From Panopea generosa (taxonomy: Eukaryota > Mollusca > Bivalvia > Adapedonta > Hiatellidae): a DNA stretch of 64,000 nucleotides. Shown here in pieces: positions 1 through 12,035 of the stretch (positions are counted from its first letter, which is position 1; every line of letters starts with the position of its first letter). The stretch is taken from contig CM055909.1 of the NCBI GenBank assembly GCA_029582155.1, positions 19,360,798 through 19,424,797 of the forward strand, given 5' to 3'. Under the pieces are notes generated by a model. That model worked only from the letters and a program-made list of their open reading frames with translations. It had not been told where the DNA came from and made no database searches. The position numbers were made by a program, and so were the translations under genes.

Positions 1-839
1 CTGAACTGTTTTGAAGGGGCATAACTTAAAACAATGAGAGAAAAGCATGTCTGTTACTAGACGACCGGAAGCATTATAAATGATGTTTGCAGATGGAATA
101 CAGAGTTTCTTTTCATGTCTGGAGCCTATATACAAAATTTCAATAACATATCTAAATGGAAAAAATTTTGATATTTTTAGTAACAGTGGCCTTCACCTGA
201 TTGACCTCAAAACAAATTCCAAGTTTTGTTTCTAGGAACCTATACATAAAAATTTCATAAAAACATCTTAAGGAATCTTTTTTATTGTTAACTTTTTTTC
301 TATTGTCAGTAACCTTGGTATTGATTAACATCAGCACCACTCCCAGTCCTCTTTTTCATGTTGGAAATATTCACAAAATGATGAGCTTATTTAGACAATG
401 AGCTATAATAAATTGGCACAAATCAAAGGATATTTTATAGATGTCTTAATACGTTTTTATACCTTAAACATCCCATCCTTGTACCAGAGCTTTGTCTGGC
501 TCACCAGCCGCAGCTGGGTAACTGGGGATGAACAGGAAGTTTCATAGTGAGGGTTGTCACATCTGCCAGTTCACTATCGACTTCTTAATGAGGGAAATCC
601 CAATATTCTAAAATGGAAAATGTGCACATTGACCTTCTATAATATATACACTGTTTGAGAATTTTCATACAAATATTGATCATACCAAAGTTGAGCACAT
701 TATTTGAGTTAAAGTAAAAAAACAAACATGAAACCGGGGTCAGGATGATGTTGTTATCACACAGCTACTATGTCATATGTGTACAATATATATCTACCAA
801 AGGTTATTGACTTCACACAACACGGAATTGAGGTCAAAA
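1..839. other. No gene seen
   Basis: AT-rich sequence with no credible frame, splice pattern or RNA gene. The phrases TGACCTCAAAACAA and GTAACCTTGG hint at very old repeat of the class at 840. Confidence 0.5.
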
Positions 840-1995
840 CAAGTGTTAAACAAGAAATGTCACCGGTAAGTGTCGCATGCCCAACAAAAAACAATACATC
901 TTATAATAGATAGCGATGCAGCTATGAATATCAAGAGTCATGGACTGACGAAATTTCATGTTTTATTTACATTAAAGTGTGATCTTGACCTTTGTGTAAC
1001 CTTGACATCTGCTTGGTACGTCTACAGGTAAATGCAGGTGACACATCATTATAATATGTTGATCACTTGTGTCAAACTATTTCAAAATCACTCCATGTAA
1101 GACAAAGTTACAGACAAGACCTTTGAAGTAAGGTTCTAGGTCTTATATGCAACATGTCGTCGTGTCATGTTGATCAATTGATAAATTGAGCCAAGTGTTT
1201 TTGAAATTCATCCATGTATGACAAAGTTACAGACCGGACTTGAAATATTAAACCGACTCAAAGTGTTGTTAAACAAACTCAAAGGGTGACTTTGACCTTT
1301 GATGTACGGGTCTGGGTCTTACATACGACACATCGTCATGTCATCGTGATCAATTGAGCCAAGTTAAATCTCTCCATATAAGACAAAGTTGCAGACTAGA
1401 CACGAAATATCAAACAAATTGAAATTGTAACCGTGACCATTTTGGAAAGATTCTTGATCTTACACACGCCAGTTCTTCATGTCATGTTGATCAATTAAGC
1501 AAAAAAGGTTTTGAAATCCATCCATGTATGACAAAGTTACAGACCAGATACGAAATCTCACATAGACTCAACGTGTTGCAAAACAAACACAAAGTGTGAC
1601 CTTGACCTTCGGGATAGGGGTGTGGGTCTTATGCACGACACATCATCATGTCATGCTGATGAATTGAGTCCAGTGTTTTTTTTTAAATCTATCTATAGGT
1701 GACAAAATTACATACTGGACACAATACTCAAACAGACTGAAAGTCAAATAAAGTTAATTGTGACATTGACCTTTGAAATGGGAGTATTGGTGTTACTGCG
1801 ACACGTCATCATGTTAAGTTGACCATTTATAGTAAGTATTTATAAAATCTATCTATGCACGACAAAAATACAGGCCAAGACACGAAATCTCGCACAGACT
1901 CAAAGTGTTGTCAAACAAACTGAAAGTGTGACCTTGACCTTTGCAGTACCAGTGTGAGTCTTACACTTGACACGTTGTCAGGACATGGATACCTC
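840..1995. repeat. Dispersed array A1 of the TGACCTTGACCTTTGA repeat
   Basis: It begins AACAAGAAATGTCACCGGTAAGTGTCGCATGCCC. Units of about 160-170 bases follow, each with GTGACCTTGACCTTTG, GGGTCTTACA, GACACGTCATCATGTCATGT, TTGATCAATTGAGCCAAGTG, ATGACAAAGTTACAGAC and CAAAGTGTTGTCAAACAAAC. Units are diverged. Confidence 0.85.
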
Positions 1996-2096
1996 CTGTA
2001 AAGATTGGCCGAAGCTGACAAACATCATACTTAGTTTGTATTTTATGATGATACAGTGAAACACTAAAATTTAATATTGCTTAAATGAAACTTTTA

Positions 2097-2391
2097 ATTG
2101 ATTGATTGATTGATTGATTGAATATTTAGCATCATTTTTATGCCATCGAGGGCTAACAGATGATCAGTTAACCTAACCAGTGTTTCCTGGGATGAACCAG
2201 TACTTAAACACACCCCATCTCAGCAAGTAACTGTTAACTTTCCCACTTGAATCAGTGGTGAGAGACAAATGATAATGAGCCACAATGTCGTATATCAATT
2301 ATCACTGAGACTGTTGCCGGGCAGGGATTCGAACTCACAACCCCTGGATTGATAGTCAGACGCGTAACCGACTGAGCTAATCGGGCCCGGC
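2097..2391 (-). repeat. tRNA-derived SINE, full length
   Basis: Minus-strand order: a tRNA-like head (GGGCCCGATTAGCTCAGTCGG with A box; GAGTTCGAATCCCTGCCCGG with B box), a body (CATTATCATTTGTCTCTCAC, GTTAACAGTTACTTGC, GATGGGGTG), then AATATTCAATCAATCAATCA as the simple tail. It resembles tRNA-headed SINEs of bivalves; exact family not assigned. Confidence 0.85.
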
Positions 2392-2839
2392 TGAAACTTT
2401 TAAAAAGAAACAAAACTTTAATCTGACCAATGTTTACCAATATTGAACTTGACCTGTATTTCACACACCAAATATTACTTTAAATCATGGATTCTTTTTA
2501 AAGAAATTTACAAGAAATCATTATTTTTCTAAAAATTTAGTTGAAAAAGGGCCACAACTCCTGAATATGACCAAATGTCGACAAATATCAAACTTGACCT
2601 GTATGTCATAATTACAGTTACACATCAAATATTAATCAAATACATCTAGACCTATTCTTCAGTTATTCATTGGACACCAATTTGACAGGAGTAAACTTAA
2701 TGCCCCATCTCCATTTCCCAAATGACAGAATGACAGAATTTATTAACCTTTAGTGATATACAGTGACCACATCTTCTATTTTACTTGGTTTGTATTAAAA
2801 AATTAATTTTAATTTTTTTTTTATATGCCAATATCTTGC

Positions 2840-2985
2840 CAATCAGTGGTGAGAGACAAATGACGAGACACAATGTCTTATATCAATCATCACAGAGACT
2901 GAGGCTTGGTGGGAATTACAACTTACAACCCCTGGACTGATAGTCAGATGTACTACCAGCTGAGCTGTTAATCAGACCCAGCTGG
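2840..2985 (-). repeat. tRNA-derived SINE, 5' half
   Basis: Only the tRNA head and adjacent body remain. The B box is damaged (GTTGTAATTCCC), so internal pol III transcription is unlikely. Confidence 0.7.
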
Positions 2986-4019
2986 AGATAACTACAACAT
3001 TCTTTGTTATACATGTATTTCTGAAATACCAGTAAGGCCTAAAAAAATAAATGTTGTGTTTAAGGTTTCATTCTGAAAAAAAATTGGGTCGGTAGGTACG
3101 ACTTTTTATTTTTAAACTGATTTTTTTTAGATGCAAAATCAAAAGTTCAGAGTTTTTTTGTTATTTTTTTGGTTATTTTCCTTCATTTTCTTTCGCATGT
3201 ACTCAATTTTGCATGTAAAGTAATTACACCTTTTTCAAGAGTGCATTTGGTGACAACATATTGTATACTTCTGTAGTTTGTCTGCTTTTGTAGTTCGAAT
3301 GTTTTCCTTTCCAAATTCAATCTATTCTCATTTTTTCTGCACCATATTGCAATAGGTTAGATGGGGTATTCAACAGAATCTGTTAAAAAAGGTATTATTA
3401 AATATATAAAAGGAATTTCATTTTATATATTTAATATATCTGTGAAAATATTCCAGAACTACCAAGCAATTCCGACACTTGGATATAATCCTGAATTTCA
3501 AAGTTTGTGCCAGAGTTTGTGTTTGTTTCACATGTAAAAACGCTTCCTTTTTGGCCTCCTCAGGTGCAGGGTGGAACACAAAAAAGACCTGTTCCAAGGT
3601 GAATGAATGGTCGATTGGCTGAATAACCTTTTTGTCGGCTGTATGTTCATACATGTGAACCTTTTTTGGAAGGCAATGAAGGAGATAGGGTTTAAAACTT
3701 TTTTTTAAACCTAGCACTCAGCTTCCTAATAAGTCTAAATCCCACACCAACTACTCTAATACTACAAATAAGTTTTCTGAATGAGTATAAAAGTGGTGAA
3801 AGTAGCATTCTATTTTATTTTGTTTATAAAATTTCAACCATGTAAGTGTGATTTTGTCCAAAAAAAACAGGGTCGGTTGGTAGAAACTTTATTATCAAGT
3901 GCTCATGTAGATATTTGCTGTATAGAAAATATCTGCTTTGATCCCGGGATTTTCCCGTCCAATAAAAAAAAACACGGCAAATACCGGAAAATATCCCCGA
4001 TGTTTAAACTGAGATAAGA
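2986..4019. other. No gene called; repeat-like
   Basis: T-rich sequence with GGGTCGGTAGGT- and GGGTCGGTTGGT-like phrases (3090, 3878) recalling dispersed repeat B. A minus frame at 3418-3717 contains HTADKKVIQPIDHSFTLEQ and could be an old exon, but I find no clean acceptor. Confidence 0.4.
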
Positions 4020-4330
4020 AAGTTGCCCATGAGCACCTTGATACCTTATACAAGAAAATGGCGAACGTTTCGCGATGAATAGATTCCTTAGAGATTCAAC
4101 AAGAATTTCCTCATGTTATAACTTATTGCCGAGGAATGTTCAATGTCTAGTTTGCAAATGATTTAATAATTATAATTGCATTGAAATGTAAAAAGAATAA
4201 ATACTGTAACAATTTCAGAAACGATTTTGTGTCATTTCTTTTTCACAGTTTTTCAGATTGTTTATTTTCGGTCTTGTGGCACTGTTGTGCTTTGAATTTC
4301 AAGTCGCACTTTTCTAAAAGTTTCAGACGT
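4020..4330. repeat. Dispersed repeat C, copy 1
   Basis: CAACAAGAATTTCC, CAATGTC-AGTTTGCAAAT, TGAAATGTAAAAAGAATAAA, TACTGTAACAATTTCAG and ATTTCTTTTTCACAGTTT recur in the same order at 32440-32670. Short plus frames here are incidental. Confidence 0.6.
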
Positions 4331-4559
4331 GTTGGAGATCGTCTTTGGTATACAGTTTTATATATTGGTTTTACTTGGAGCACCCGAACCATCCCTAACA
4401 CAACAGTTGGCAATTTTTTTAAAAAACTTTTTTTTGGAGAAAAAAAAAATATGGTCGGGATCTTTTACTATGGGTTGGTCGGGAAACCGTAAACACAAGT
4501 TTCATTATTTTAGGTCTAATAAAATATGTATAAAATAAACAAGTGTGTTATTTACCTCA

Positions 4560-4717
4560 AAGATGAGATCGGGAAGTTCTGTCAGCTGTTTGCTTGCAGT
4601 GGCAAGGTATGTTACCCACTTCTGAGGGAACTGCATAGTGTGTTTCCAGAACAACACCATCAAACACAACTTCCATCCCCATGTGGAAGACATTTTCCTT
4701 GGCCTGCTGTTTAATCT
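4560..4717 (-). pseudogene. Exon-like segment with internal frame switch, unrecognised gene
   Basis: Acceptor ATTACTTCAG, donor TTTGAG before GTAAAT. The first part reads IKQQAKENVFHMGMEVVFDG then VVLETHYAVPSE in one frame. The second part is protein-like only in another frame (KWVTYLATASKQLTELPDLI then FE), which is the one open through the donor. An indel near 4630 would join them, so this is either decayed or carries a sequence error. It follows the segment at 25867 in phase. Confidence 0.35.
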
Positions 4718-5224
4718 GAAGTAATAATAAACAACTAAGAAAAAAATAGAGGAGCTTACATGAGTTGATAAAAATGTGTTATCATTTTTGTATTATCATT
4801 TTTGCCAATGGGTTTAATAAACTCAATAATAAATGAGCACTTGTGTAAGTTTCATTTTATCACATAACTCAGGAAATTGTTACATCTACCATTTATTCAA
4901 CAGATAAATGGGCATACATGTATTAGTTTCCGTCAGTCCTAGTATGCCAAACATCTCAAAATATCTAACATCATTTTACCATGACAAAGCAACATTTGTA
5001 TATTCGGGCAAGTCCAAAAATAGCTCTGCATTTTATTTATGAGCTAGAGCCAAGCTATACAGTGATATTACCCTACTTTTTTTTGCATGGATTTTAATGC
5101 CATTTTCAACACATTTCAGGTTACATGTATATAATTATGACATATCCTGTTTTATTGTTGAAGGAAGACCTAAGAATAAATCTGAATAGAACCACTGTAC
5201 TTCTGCAAGTTACATGCATTTTAG

Positions 5225-5303
5225 AGCTAGCGTGATTCGAACCTTAGAGGTGAAAGGTAAGCGATCTTGAGACGGCGTCTTAGACCACTTGGCCACAGGG
5301 ACC
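5225..5303 (-). repeat. Second tRNA-like head (Leu/Ser-type), SINE or tRNA relic
   Basis: On the minus strand, TGGCCAAGTGGTCTAAGACGC resembles the A-box arm of a Leu/Ser tRNA and AGGTTCGAATCACGC a B-box arm. The acceptor ends do not pair properly, so I do not call a functional tRNA. Confidence 0.5.
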
Positions 5304-5579
5304 CCATATACTATAAGGTTGCTGCCCTAGTAGAACTAATCTCACATAGTTGTTTACATAGGTTAATAGCAAATATATATCATGGGTTTATTACACCCCT
5401 ACACTGTAGATTATGCGAGAATTCATTTTTTTTCCTATGGGGTTTTGCACATTTTTAAACAGTATTTCAGTTATATAATGGAAATTAGTACATCTAATCA
5501 TTGTTGCTGGGTCCTGCTTGTTAGTCAACCAATACTAGATACAACTTCTCTCCGCACAGCACTGACTACTTCCCCACAT

Positions 5580-5706
5580 ATTCAGTGGTGGAATATCCAT
5601 AGCTGTGGAAAATAGTGGCCAATTCAACCACAGAGATTGCCGCCGGGTTGGGATTAAAAATCATAACCCCTGGATTGAAAGTCAGACTGAGTTAGCCACC
5701 CCTGAC
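5580..5706 (-). repeat. tRNA-derived SINE, decayed 5' part
   Basis: The head blocks TTGAAAGTCAGACTGAGTTAGC and CCGCCGGGTTGGGATT match the full-length copy at 2097 in reverse orientation. The rest is lost. Confidence 0.5.
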
Positions 5707-5879
5707 AATTCATATTAACATTTATTAATATCTAACATTAATTAACTGATTTAGCCAGTTCAAGAACTTATCCATCTAGTGTGTAATTTTTAGTGAGGAT
5801 CAGGCCATCCTTAAAAATATATTGTTTGCCTTGCTCCTACCTATTCACTCAAAATTACAGCTATCTAAACTTTTTTATG

Positions 5880-6055
5880 GACTTTCAAAGCATTTTATTT
5901 TTTTTCATAATTTCTGTTGATTTTTCTTTAAAATGACTATGCAAAATCAAAATTTGGCAAAAAAAAAATTAGCTACCTACCTACCCACATGAACAATTCA
6001 GTGTCAGAGCACAGCAAACAAATATTTTTTAAGGATGACCTCAAATAAAAACTAC
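5880..6055. repeat. Dispersed repeat B, copy 1
   Basis: AAAATGACTATGCAAAATCA, AAATTTGGCAAAA, TTAGCTACCTACCTACCCAC and AGCACAGCAAACAAATATTT match 24590-24745 closely. Confidence 0.75.
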
Positions 6056-7289
6056 AATGTGAAATAACGCAATGTTTGACTATTCAAGGGACATGCATGT
6101 AACTAACTCCCAACAATAATAATCCAATTTGGCAAGTTCAAACACTTGTCCAAGATATTATGATTATATAACTAGTTTGTAAGTTTGGTGAACAGAGTTC
6201 TGTTCAGATAGGAAATCCTGTCCTTTGGGATAACTGTTTTCGTAAGACAGTTATCCCTCAGGATGGAATTTTCTATCCAAACCTCAAACTCATGTTAGAA
6301 GTCACATTTTTTCAAAGAAAATTGACCTGTTGTACATGGAATAAAATTTTAAAAAGTCCTCTTTCAAATCTTGTTTTATGTTTTTACATATTGCATAAAT
6401 TAAACAAAAAAAAAAACCACATGAAACTGTAACATATATTTTGAATCATGATATAAGTGCAGCCTGTCAAGGAAAGGAGCAATAGTGGCCTTTTAGGACA
6501 GGTTGTTGTTTAAGCAGATTAATTTGCTCTGAAAACATATACATGGAAAATAACAAATGTGGCTGCTTAAGATAAGTGGCTGCTTAATAGAGGCGGCCAC
6601 TTATACAGGTTTGACAGTAGTTTGTTTTGAAACAGAAAAGGCGGAACTAAGCGTAAAACTATAAATGAACAACAATGACAACGATGATGCCATGGTCACC
6701 ACAACAAGCACTTATAAAAAAAAAAGTACATCCGATTTTGAGAAATACTTATGCCAAGGTTAATAAAGTTTATGCTCAGCACACAAAATTATGAATTATT
6801 GCCTTGATGTCGTAAAATATATGAAATAAAAAAAACAAATGTACATCACATAAATACCTTCTTGAATATAACAGCTATAAGCTTATGTGAATTTTACACC
6901 TGGACTGAAAGCACATGGCAAGTACATGTGACCACTGTTATACACAATTACAATTTTGCGGTACCCTTTCCTATCTATAAAGTTAATCTGAGCCAAGTCA
7001 CTAGCAAGGAACCAATCTGACTAAAACCACTTGACCATGAAGTAGGTCAATATTCACAAAATTTGAAAGCATGATGTGCCCAGGTTATAAATGTACAAGT
7101 TAAATAATACACACAGATATTGCACAGGATAAATTCAATACACATCATGTGACATGTATGTATACAAGAGATATGGTGCATATGTGACATGTACATACAA
7201 GAGATATGGTGCAAATGAGATACAAAATGATAAATCATCACCTTTCAGAAAGGCAAAACTATAATATATATTATTTCTATATTTTTCTA

Positions 7290-8150
7290 TTTTGCTATAG
7301 ACCCATGGACATGAAATTCACAATTTCTATAAAGGACCAATAAATGTCAATAATCATGCTCACCAATTGTTATAATAAGATGAAGATTTTTAATGTTTAA
7401 CTTGAATTTAACTGTTCTGGCCCCACCCCTAAGACCTCTGTGGGGGTGAGGACCATGAAATTCACATACTAGGTATTCACCATCATGTCAACAAAATCAC
7501 ACCAAAAAACATTCACATAAGTCTATTGAGCCATAAGAAATAACAATTTTTGGCATTTTCTCTTATATAGATTTAGTAAAGTAGGCCCCACCACCAGGGC
7601 CAAACCATGGGACCCAGGACAATGAAATTCAAAAATCTTATAAAGGACCCATAGGTATCAATAATTATGCTCACAATTTGTTTCTGAGTGCTTCCTACAA
7701 TATGAAGAAGCTTTTTAAAGTTTACCTTTAGTTTCTTTTAGGCCCTACCCCCTGGGCCAAACCATGAGACCCAGGGACATGCAATTCACAATTTTTTTAA
7801 AGGACCCATATGCGTCCATAATCATGCTCATCATTTGTTTCCCAGTGCTTCCTATAGTACGAAGAAGATTTTTAAGTTTACCTTGAATTTGACTGTTTTG
7901 GCCCCGCCCCAGGGAGAGGGGTTGGGGGACCATGCAATTCACCCTTAGGTACCAAAGCTGCATACAACATTTCATTATGATTGAGCTTGAGATGTTGTGA
8001 AAATTGAGTAAATGTGAATTGTTTACAGACGCATTCATTCATTTAGGCCCTGGGGTACAAAAGCTGCATACAACATTTGATTACGACTGAGCTTACTGTT
8101 TTTGTAAATAAGTCAAAATTGTGAATTGTTTACAGACACATGACAGACAA
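7290..8150. repeat. Degenerate tandem repeat, about 170-200-bp units
   Basis: Repeated phrases are GACCCAGGGACATGCAATTC, AAAGGACCCATA, AATAATCATGCTCA, GTGCTTCCTA and GGCCCCACCCC. The two AAAGCTGCATACAACATTT lines near 7960 and 8060 mark the last units. Confidence 0.7.
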
Positions 8151-8456
8151 TGCACAAAATAAAAATGCAGGTTCTAGAGTGCAACCAACAAAGAGTTCAA
8201 GGACAGGCTACAAACATAGCAGGTGATCAGAATAGCTCATCTTGAGCTTTGAGCTTTGCTCAGGTGAGCTAATAAAATATCCAAGTCCTACCATTTACGT
8301 TTTCAAAGATAAAGATATTTCAAAGTTCACTTATATAAGCTTATGTAAGCAATTGAACCAAAAATATAGAATTTTAACCCTTTTTTTGGTATCTGTGTCA
8401 CTTGTGAATACTAGAAACAAGAGGCCCAAGAGAACCTGAACGCTCTACTTGCAACA

Positions 8457-9265
8457 GATGCTACATGTAAAATATCTAAGGTCTAGGCCTTAAACTTTCA
8501 CAGAAATGTTTTTTTAAAATTTTACATAAAATGTGCTTATAAGCCCTGTGGCGGGGGCATTTGTGATCAAATCACGCTTGTTCAAGAACTTGTCCGAAAT
8601 CTTGTAGTTAAATAACTGCTGTGGAAGTTTGATTAAGATTCGAAGAAATATGAAGGTGCTACCGCATACAACATTTTCCCTATATAACTCTATGTAAAGC
8701 AGTGACCCTTGTGGCAACCCAAAATTAACCCAATCTGGGGACCTGACTTCAAAAAATCTTTTAAAGAACCTCCATGCAATGCTACATGTAAAATATCTAA
8801 GGTCTAGGCCTTAAAGTTTCGTTTAAAATGTGCTTATAAGCCGTGTGGTGGGGGCATTTGCAGTTGAATCATGCTGGTTCAAGAACTCGTCCGAGATCTT
8901 GTGGTTATGTAACTGCTGTGCAAGTTTGGTTAAAATTCAATGAAAATATGAAGGTGCTTATAATAATCGCGTCTACAACATTTTCCCTATATAACTCTAT
9001 GTAAAACAGTAACCCCTGTGGCAGCCCAAAATTTGACCCTAGGGACCCTTCTTCAACAAATCTTTTAGGGGACCCCCATGCAATGCTACATGTTAAATAT
9101 CTAAGGTCTAGGCCTTGAACTTTCAGAGAAAATGTCTTTTTTAAAGTTTCTCTTTAAAAGTGCTTATAAACCCTGTGGCAGGGGCATTTGTGGTCGAATG
9201 ACGCTGGTTCAAGAACTCATCCGAGATCTTATGGTTATATAACTGCTGTGTAAGGTGCTATCGCT
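8457..9265. repeat. Three-copy repeat of about 300-320 bp
   Basis: Units start at 8457, 8778 and 9082 with ATGCTACATGTAAAATATCT then AAGGTCTAGGCCTT. Each continues through GTGCTTATAAGCCCTGTGG, CGGGGGCATTTG and CGAGATCTTGTGGTTAT. The third is truncated. Confidence 0.85.
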
Positions 9266-10514
9266 TCTACAAGAAAAAGGTTAACAGACTGACAACAGAC
9301 GTCAGACAACGGACAATTAATCATGACACAAGCCCTGCTGACCTTTAGCCAGTAGAGCTAAAAAGGTTAATGGACAGACAAAGGACAATTTACCATGACA
9401 TAAGCCCTCCTGGCCTTTGGCCAGTAGAGCTTAAAATCATGTCATGACCCTATAAGAAGGCCTCACACCAAATTTGATGCGAGTCTGTCAAGCAGTTTCA
9501 GAGAAATCATTTCAAGCAAAAGTTAATGATGGGCGGATAAATGGACACAGTGCAATAAAAGCTCACTTGTGAGCCTTTGACTCAGGTTAGATTAAAACTG
9601 CAACGTTTTATAATTCAACGGTCAAACCTCCAACACTTGTAATTAGTAATATTTACCAAGTTCAACCAGTTCAAGAATTGATCTGTGGTATTACTGCTAT
9701 ATCACTACTATGTAAGTTTAGTGAAGAACAAGTGAAAACTGTGCATGCTAGAGTGCACACAAGGTCAAATAATGCAAATTATGATGATTCAAGGGTCATA
9801 ACTCTGACATTAATTATCTAATTTGCCCATTCCAAGATGTTATGGTTATATTAAATACTTCGTAAGTTTTGTGAAGATTCAATGAAAACTTAGAGTGCTA
9901 GTGAGCACACATAAAAGTTTATTGTCAGATGGACAGATGGACAAACAACAGACACAGGGTGATCAAAATAGCTCACATTGAGCTTCTTCTGTCAAAGAAA
10001 AGAACCAAGAGTATTGCCTCTTACACACCTCAACCTTTTCATTATGGTTTACCAAATTCATTTTCAGTTCTTTTCAAGTACCAAATTTGATCAGAATCAA
10101 ATCAATTATGTTTATAAGAACATTTACAGAAGCAATTAACATGTATTGACAAACAGATAAATTTCCATGACAATCTAGCATATTCTCGCCTTTGGCAAGT
10201 ACAGCTAAAATTTGCTTAAATCTTGATGCATTCATATTTATTAACATTAAATACAATAATAACAAAACAGTAAAACGAAATATTTATTGATAAAAAAATG
10301 AAATATTTAAAGCACCAATAATCTTATAAAGGTAAAGTGCATTTCTTAACATATATGCCCACCTTACAATGTACTTATATAATACATTTTTTGTGAACTG
10401 AAATTTCCCACCCTCGCATAAAATTAACAAACACATTTGGGGTGGGAGTGGGGATTCTAATGAGTTTATCTAATACGTCTATGATTGAGTTTTACTGAAT
10501 AAAAGTTCTACACC
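9266..10514. other. Decayed dispersed repeats
   Basis: Fragments with GACAGACTGACAACAGACG, the palindrome CTGGCCTTTGGCCAG (9409-9423) and a two-fold TTCAAGAA..TGGTTATAT-like unit near 9660 and 9830. No gene. Confidence 0.5.
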
Positions 10515-11960
10515 AAGCAGAAATAACAACAAATGTCACTGGTAAGTGTCGCATGCCCCCAAAACGGTCTGTGAAAAATAACAACATATGTTACAATAGG
10601 TAGGGATGTATCCATGAATATCAAGAGTAATGGACGCATGTTTCAGATTAGACATGCAATTTCATGGGGGGGGGTTTACATTAAAGCATGACCTTGACCT
10701 TTCTGTAACCTTGACCTTGACATATGATATAATGGTCTGGGTATTTCAACAGTTAAATGCAGGTGAAACATCATCATGACATGCTGATCACTTGTGTCAA
10801 GCTATTTTAAAATATCTAAATGTAAGAAAGTTGTAGATCAAATTTATTGTTGATCAATTGATAAATTAAGCTAAGTGTTTTTGAAATCCATCTATGTATG
10901 ATAAAGTTAAAGGACGGACTTGAAATATCAAACAGATTCAAAGTGTTGTCATACATACTAAAAGTGTGACCTTGACCTTTGAGGTACACCGTGTCTAGGT
11001 CTTACTAATGACACGTTGTCATGTTATCTTGATAAATTGAGCTAAGTTAAAGACAAAGTCACAGACCAGACACACAATATCAAACAAATTTAAAGTGTGA
11101 CCTTGACCTTTGAGGAAAGGTTCTGGGTCTTACATATGACACTTAATTATGTCATGTTGATCAACTGAGCCAAGTGTTTTTAAAATTTATCCTTAGATGA
11201 CAAAAGTTTCAGACCAGACAAGAAATCTCAAAATGATTGAAAGTGTTGTCAAACAAAGTTAAATTGTGACTTTGACCTTTGAAGTGGGAGTCTGGGTATT
11301 AAGTGCAACACGTCATCATGTTATGTTGATTATTTGTAGCAAGTATTTGTAAAATCCATCTATGCATGACAAAGTTACTGGCCGGACATGAAATCTCACA
11401 GACTCAAAGTGTTGTCAAACAAACTCAAAGTGTAACCTTGCCCTTTGAGGTACACATGTGGGTCTTACGTGTGACACGTCATGTCATGCTGATGAATTAA
11501 GCCAAGTATTTTTAAAATTTATCCATAGGTGACAAAGTTACAGACCAGACACGAAATCTCAATCAGGCTGAAAGTGTCATCAAACAAAGTTAAATTGTGA
11601 CCTTGACCTTTGAAATGGGAGTCTGGGTATTAAGTGCAACATGTCGTCATTTTATGTTGTTCAATTGCAACAAGTATTTATAAAATCCATCTATGAACGA
11701 CAAAGTTAAGTTACTGCCGGACTCAAAATCTCATACAGACTGAAAAGTGTTGTCAAACAAACTCAAATTGTTACCTTGACCTTTGAGGTAAGGGTGTGGG
11801 TCTTACTCGCGACATGTCGTCATGTTATGTTGATCATTTGTAACAAGTATCAACAAAATCCATCTATGCATGACAAAGATACAGGCTGGACAAGAAATAC
11901 CGGACGGAAGGATGGACGGACTATATGTGATAACTATATGCCAAAACTTTTTTTGGTGGG
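10515..11960. repeat. Dispersed array A2 of the TGACCTTGACCTTTGA repeat
   Basis: Same opening (ACAAATGTCACTGGTAAGTG then TCGCATGCCCC) and internal unit as A1. It ends in GACGGAAGGATGGACGGAC near 11915. Long frames here come from the repeat and are not genes. Confidence 0.85.
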
Positions 11961-11998
11961 GTGGGAGGAGGGGGGGGGGGTGCATAATAAACTAGACA

Positions 11999-12004
11999 TT
12001 TATT
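11999..12004 (-). terminator. Polyadenylation signal AATAAA of the TRIM-like gene
   Basis: Read on the minus strand, AATAAA lies 32 bases past the TAG stop of the B-box protein. The 3' UTR would therefore be very short. A C-rich tract follows about 20-35 bases further on. The placement supports a genuine transcript end rather than a random AATAAA, but the region is AT-rich, so chance cannot be excluded. Confidence 0.5.
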
Positions 12005-12035
12005 GTTTACAAAGCAAACCCACAGCAATTAGCAT

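Noticed and set aside
2310-2391. Functional tRNA gene
   Set aside because: A and B boxes are present but the acceptor stem is poor, and the sequence continues into the SINE body and TCAATCAA tail seen at several sites.
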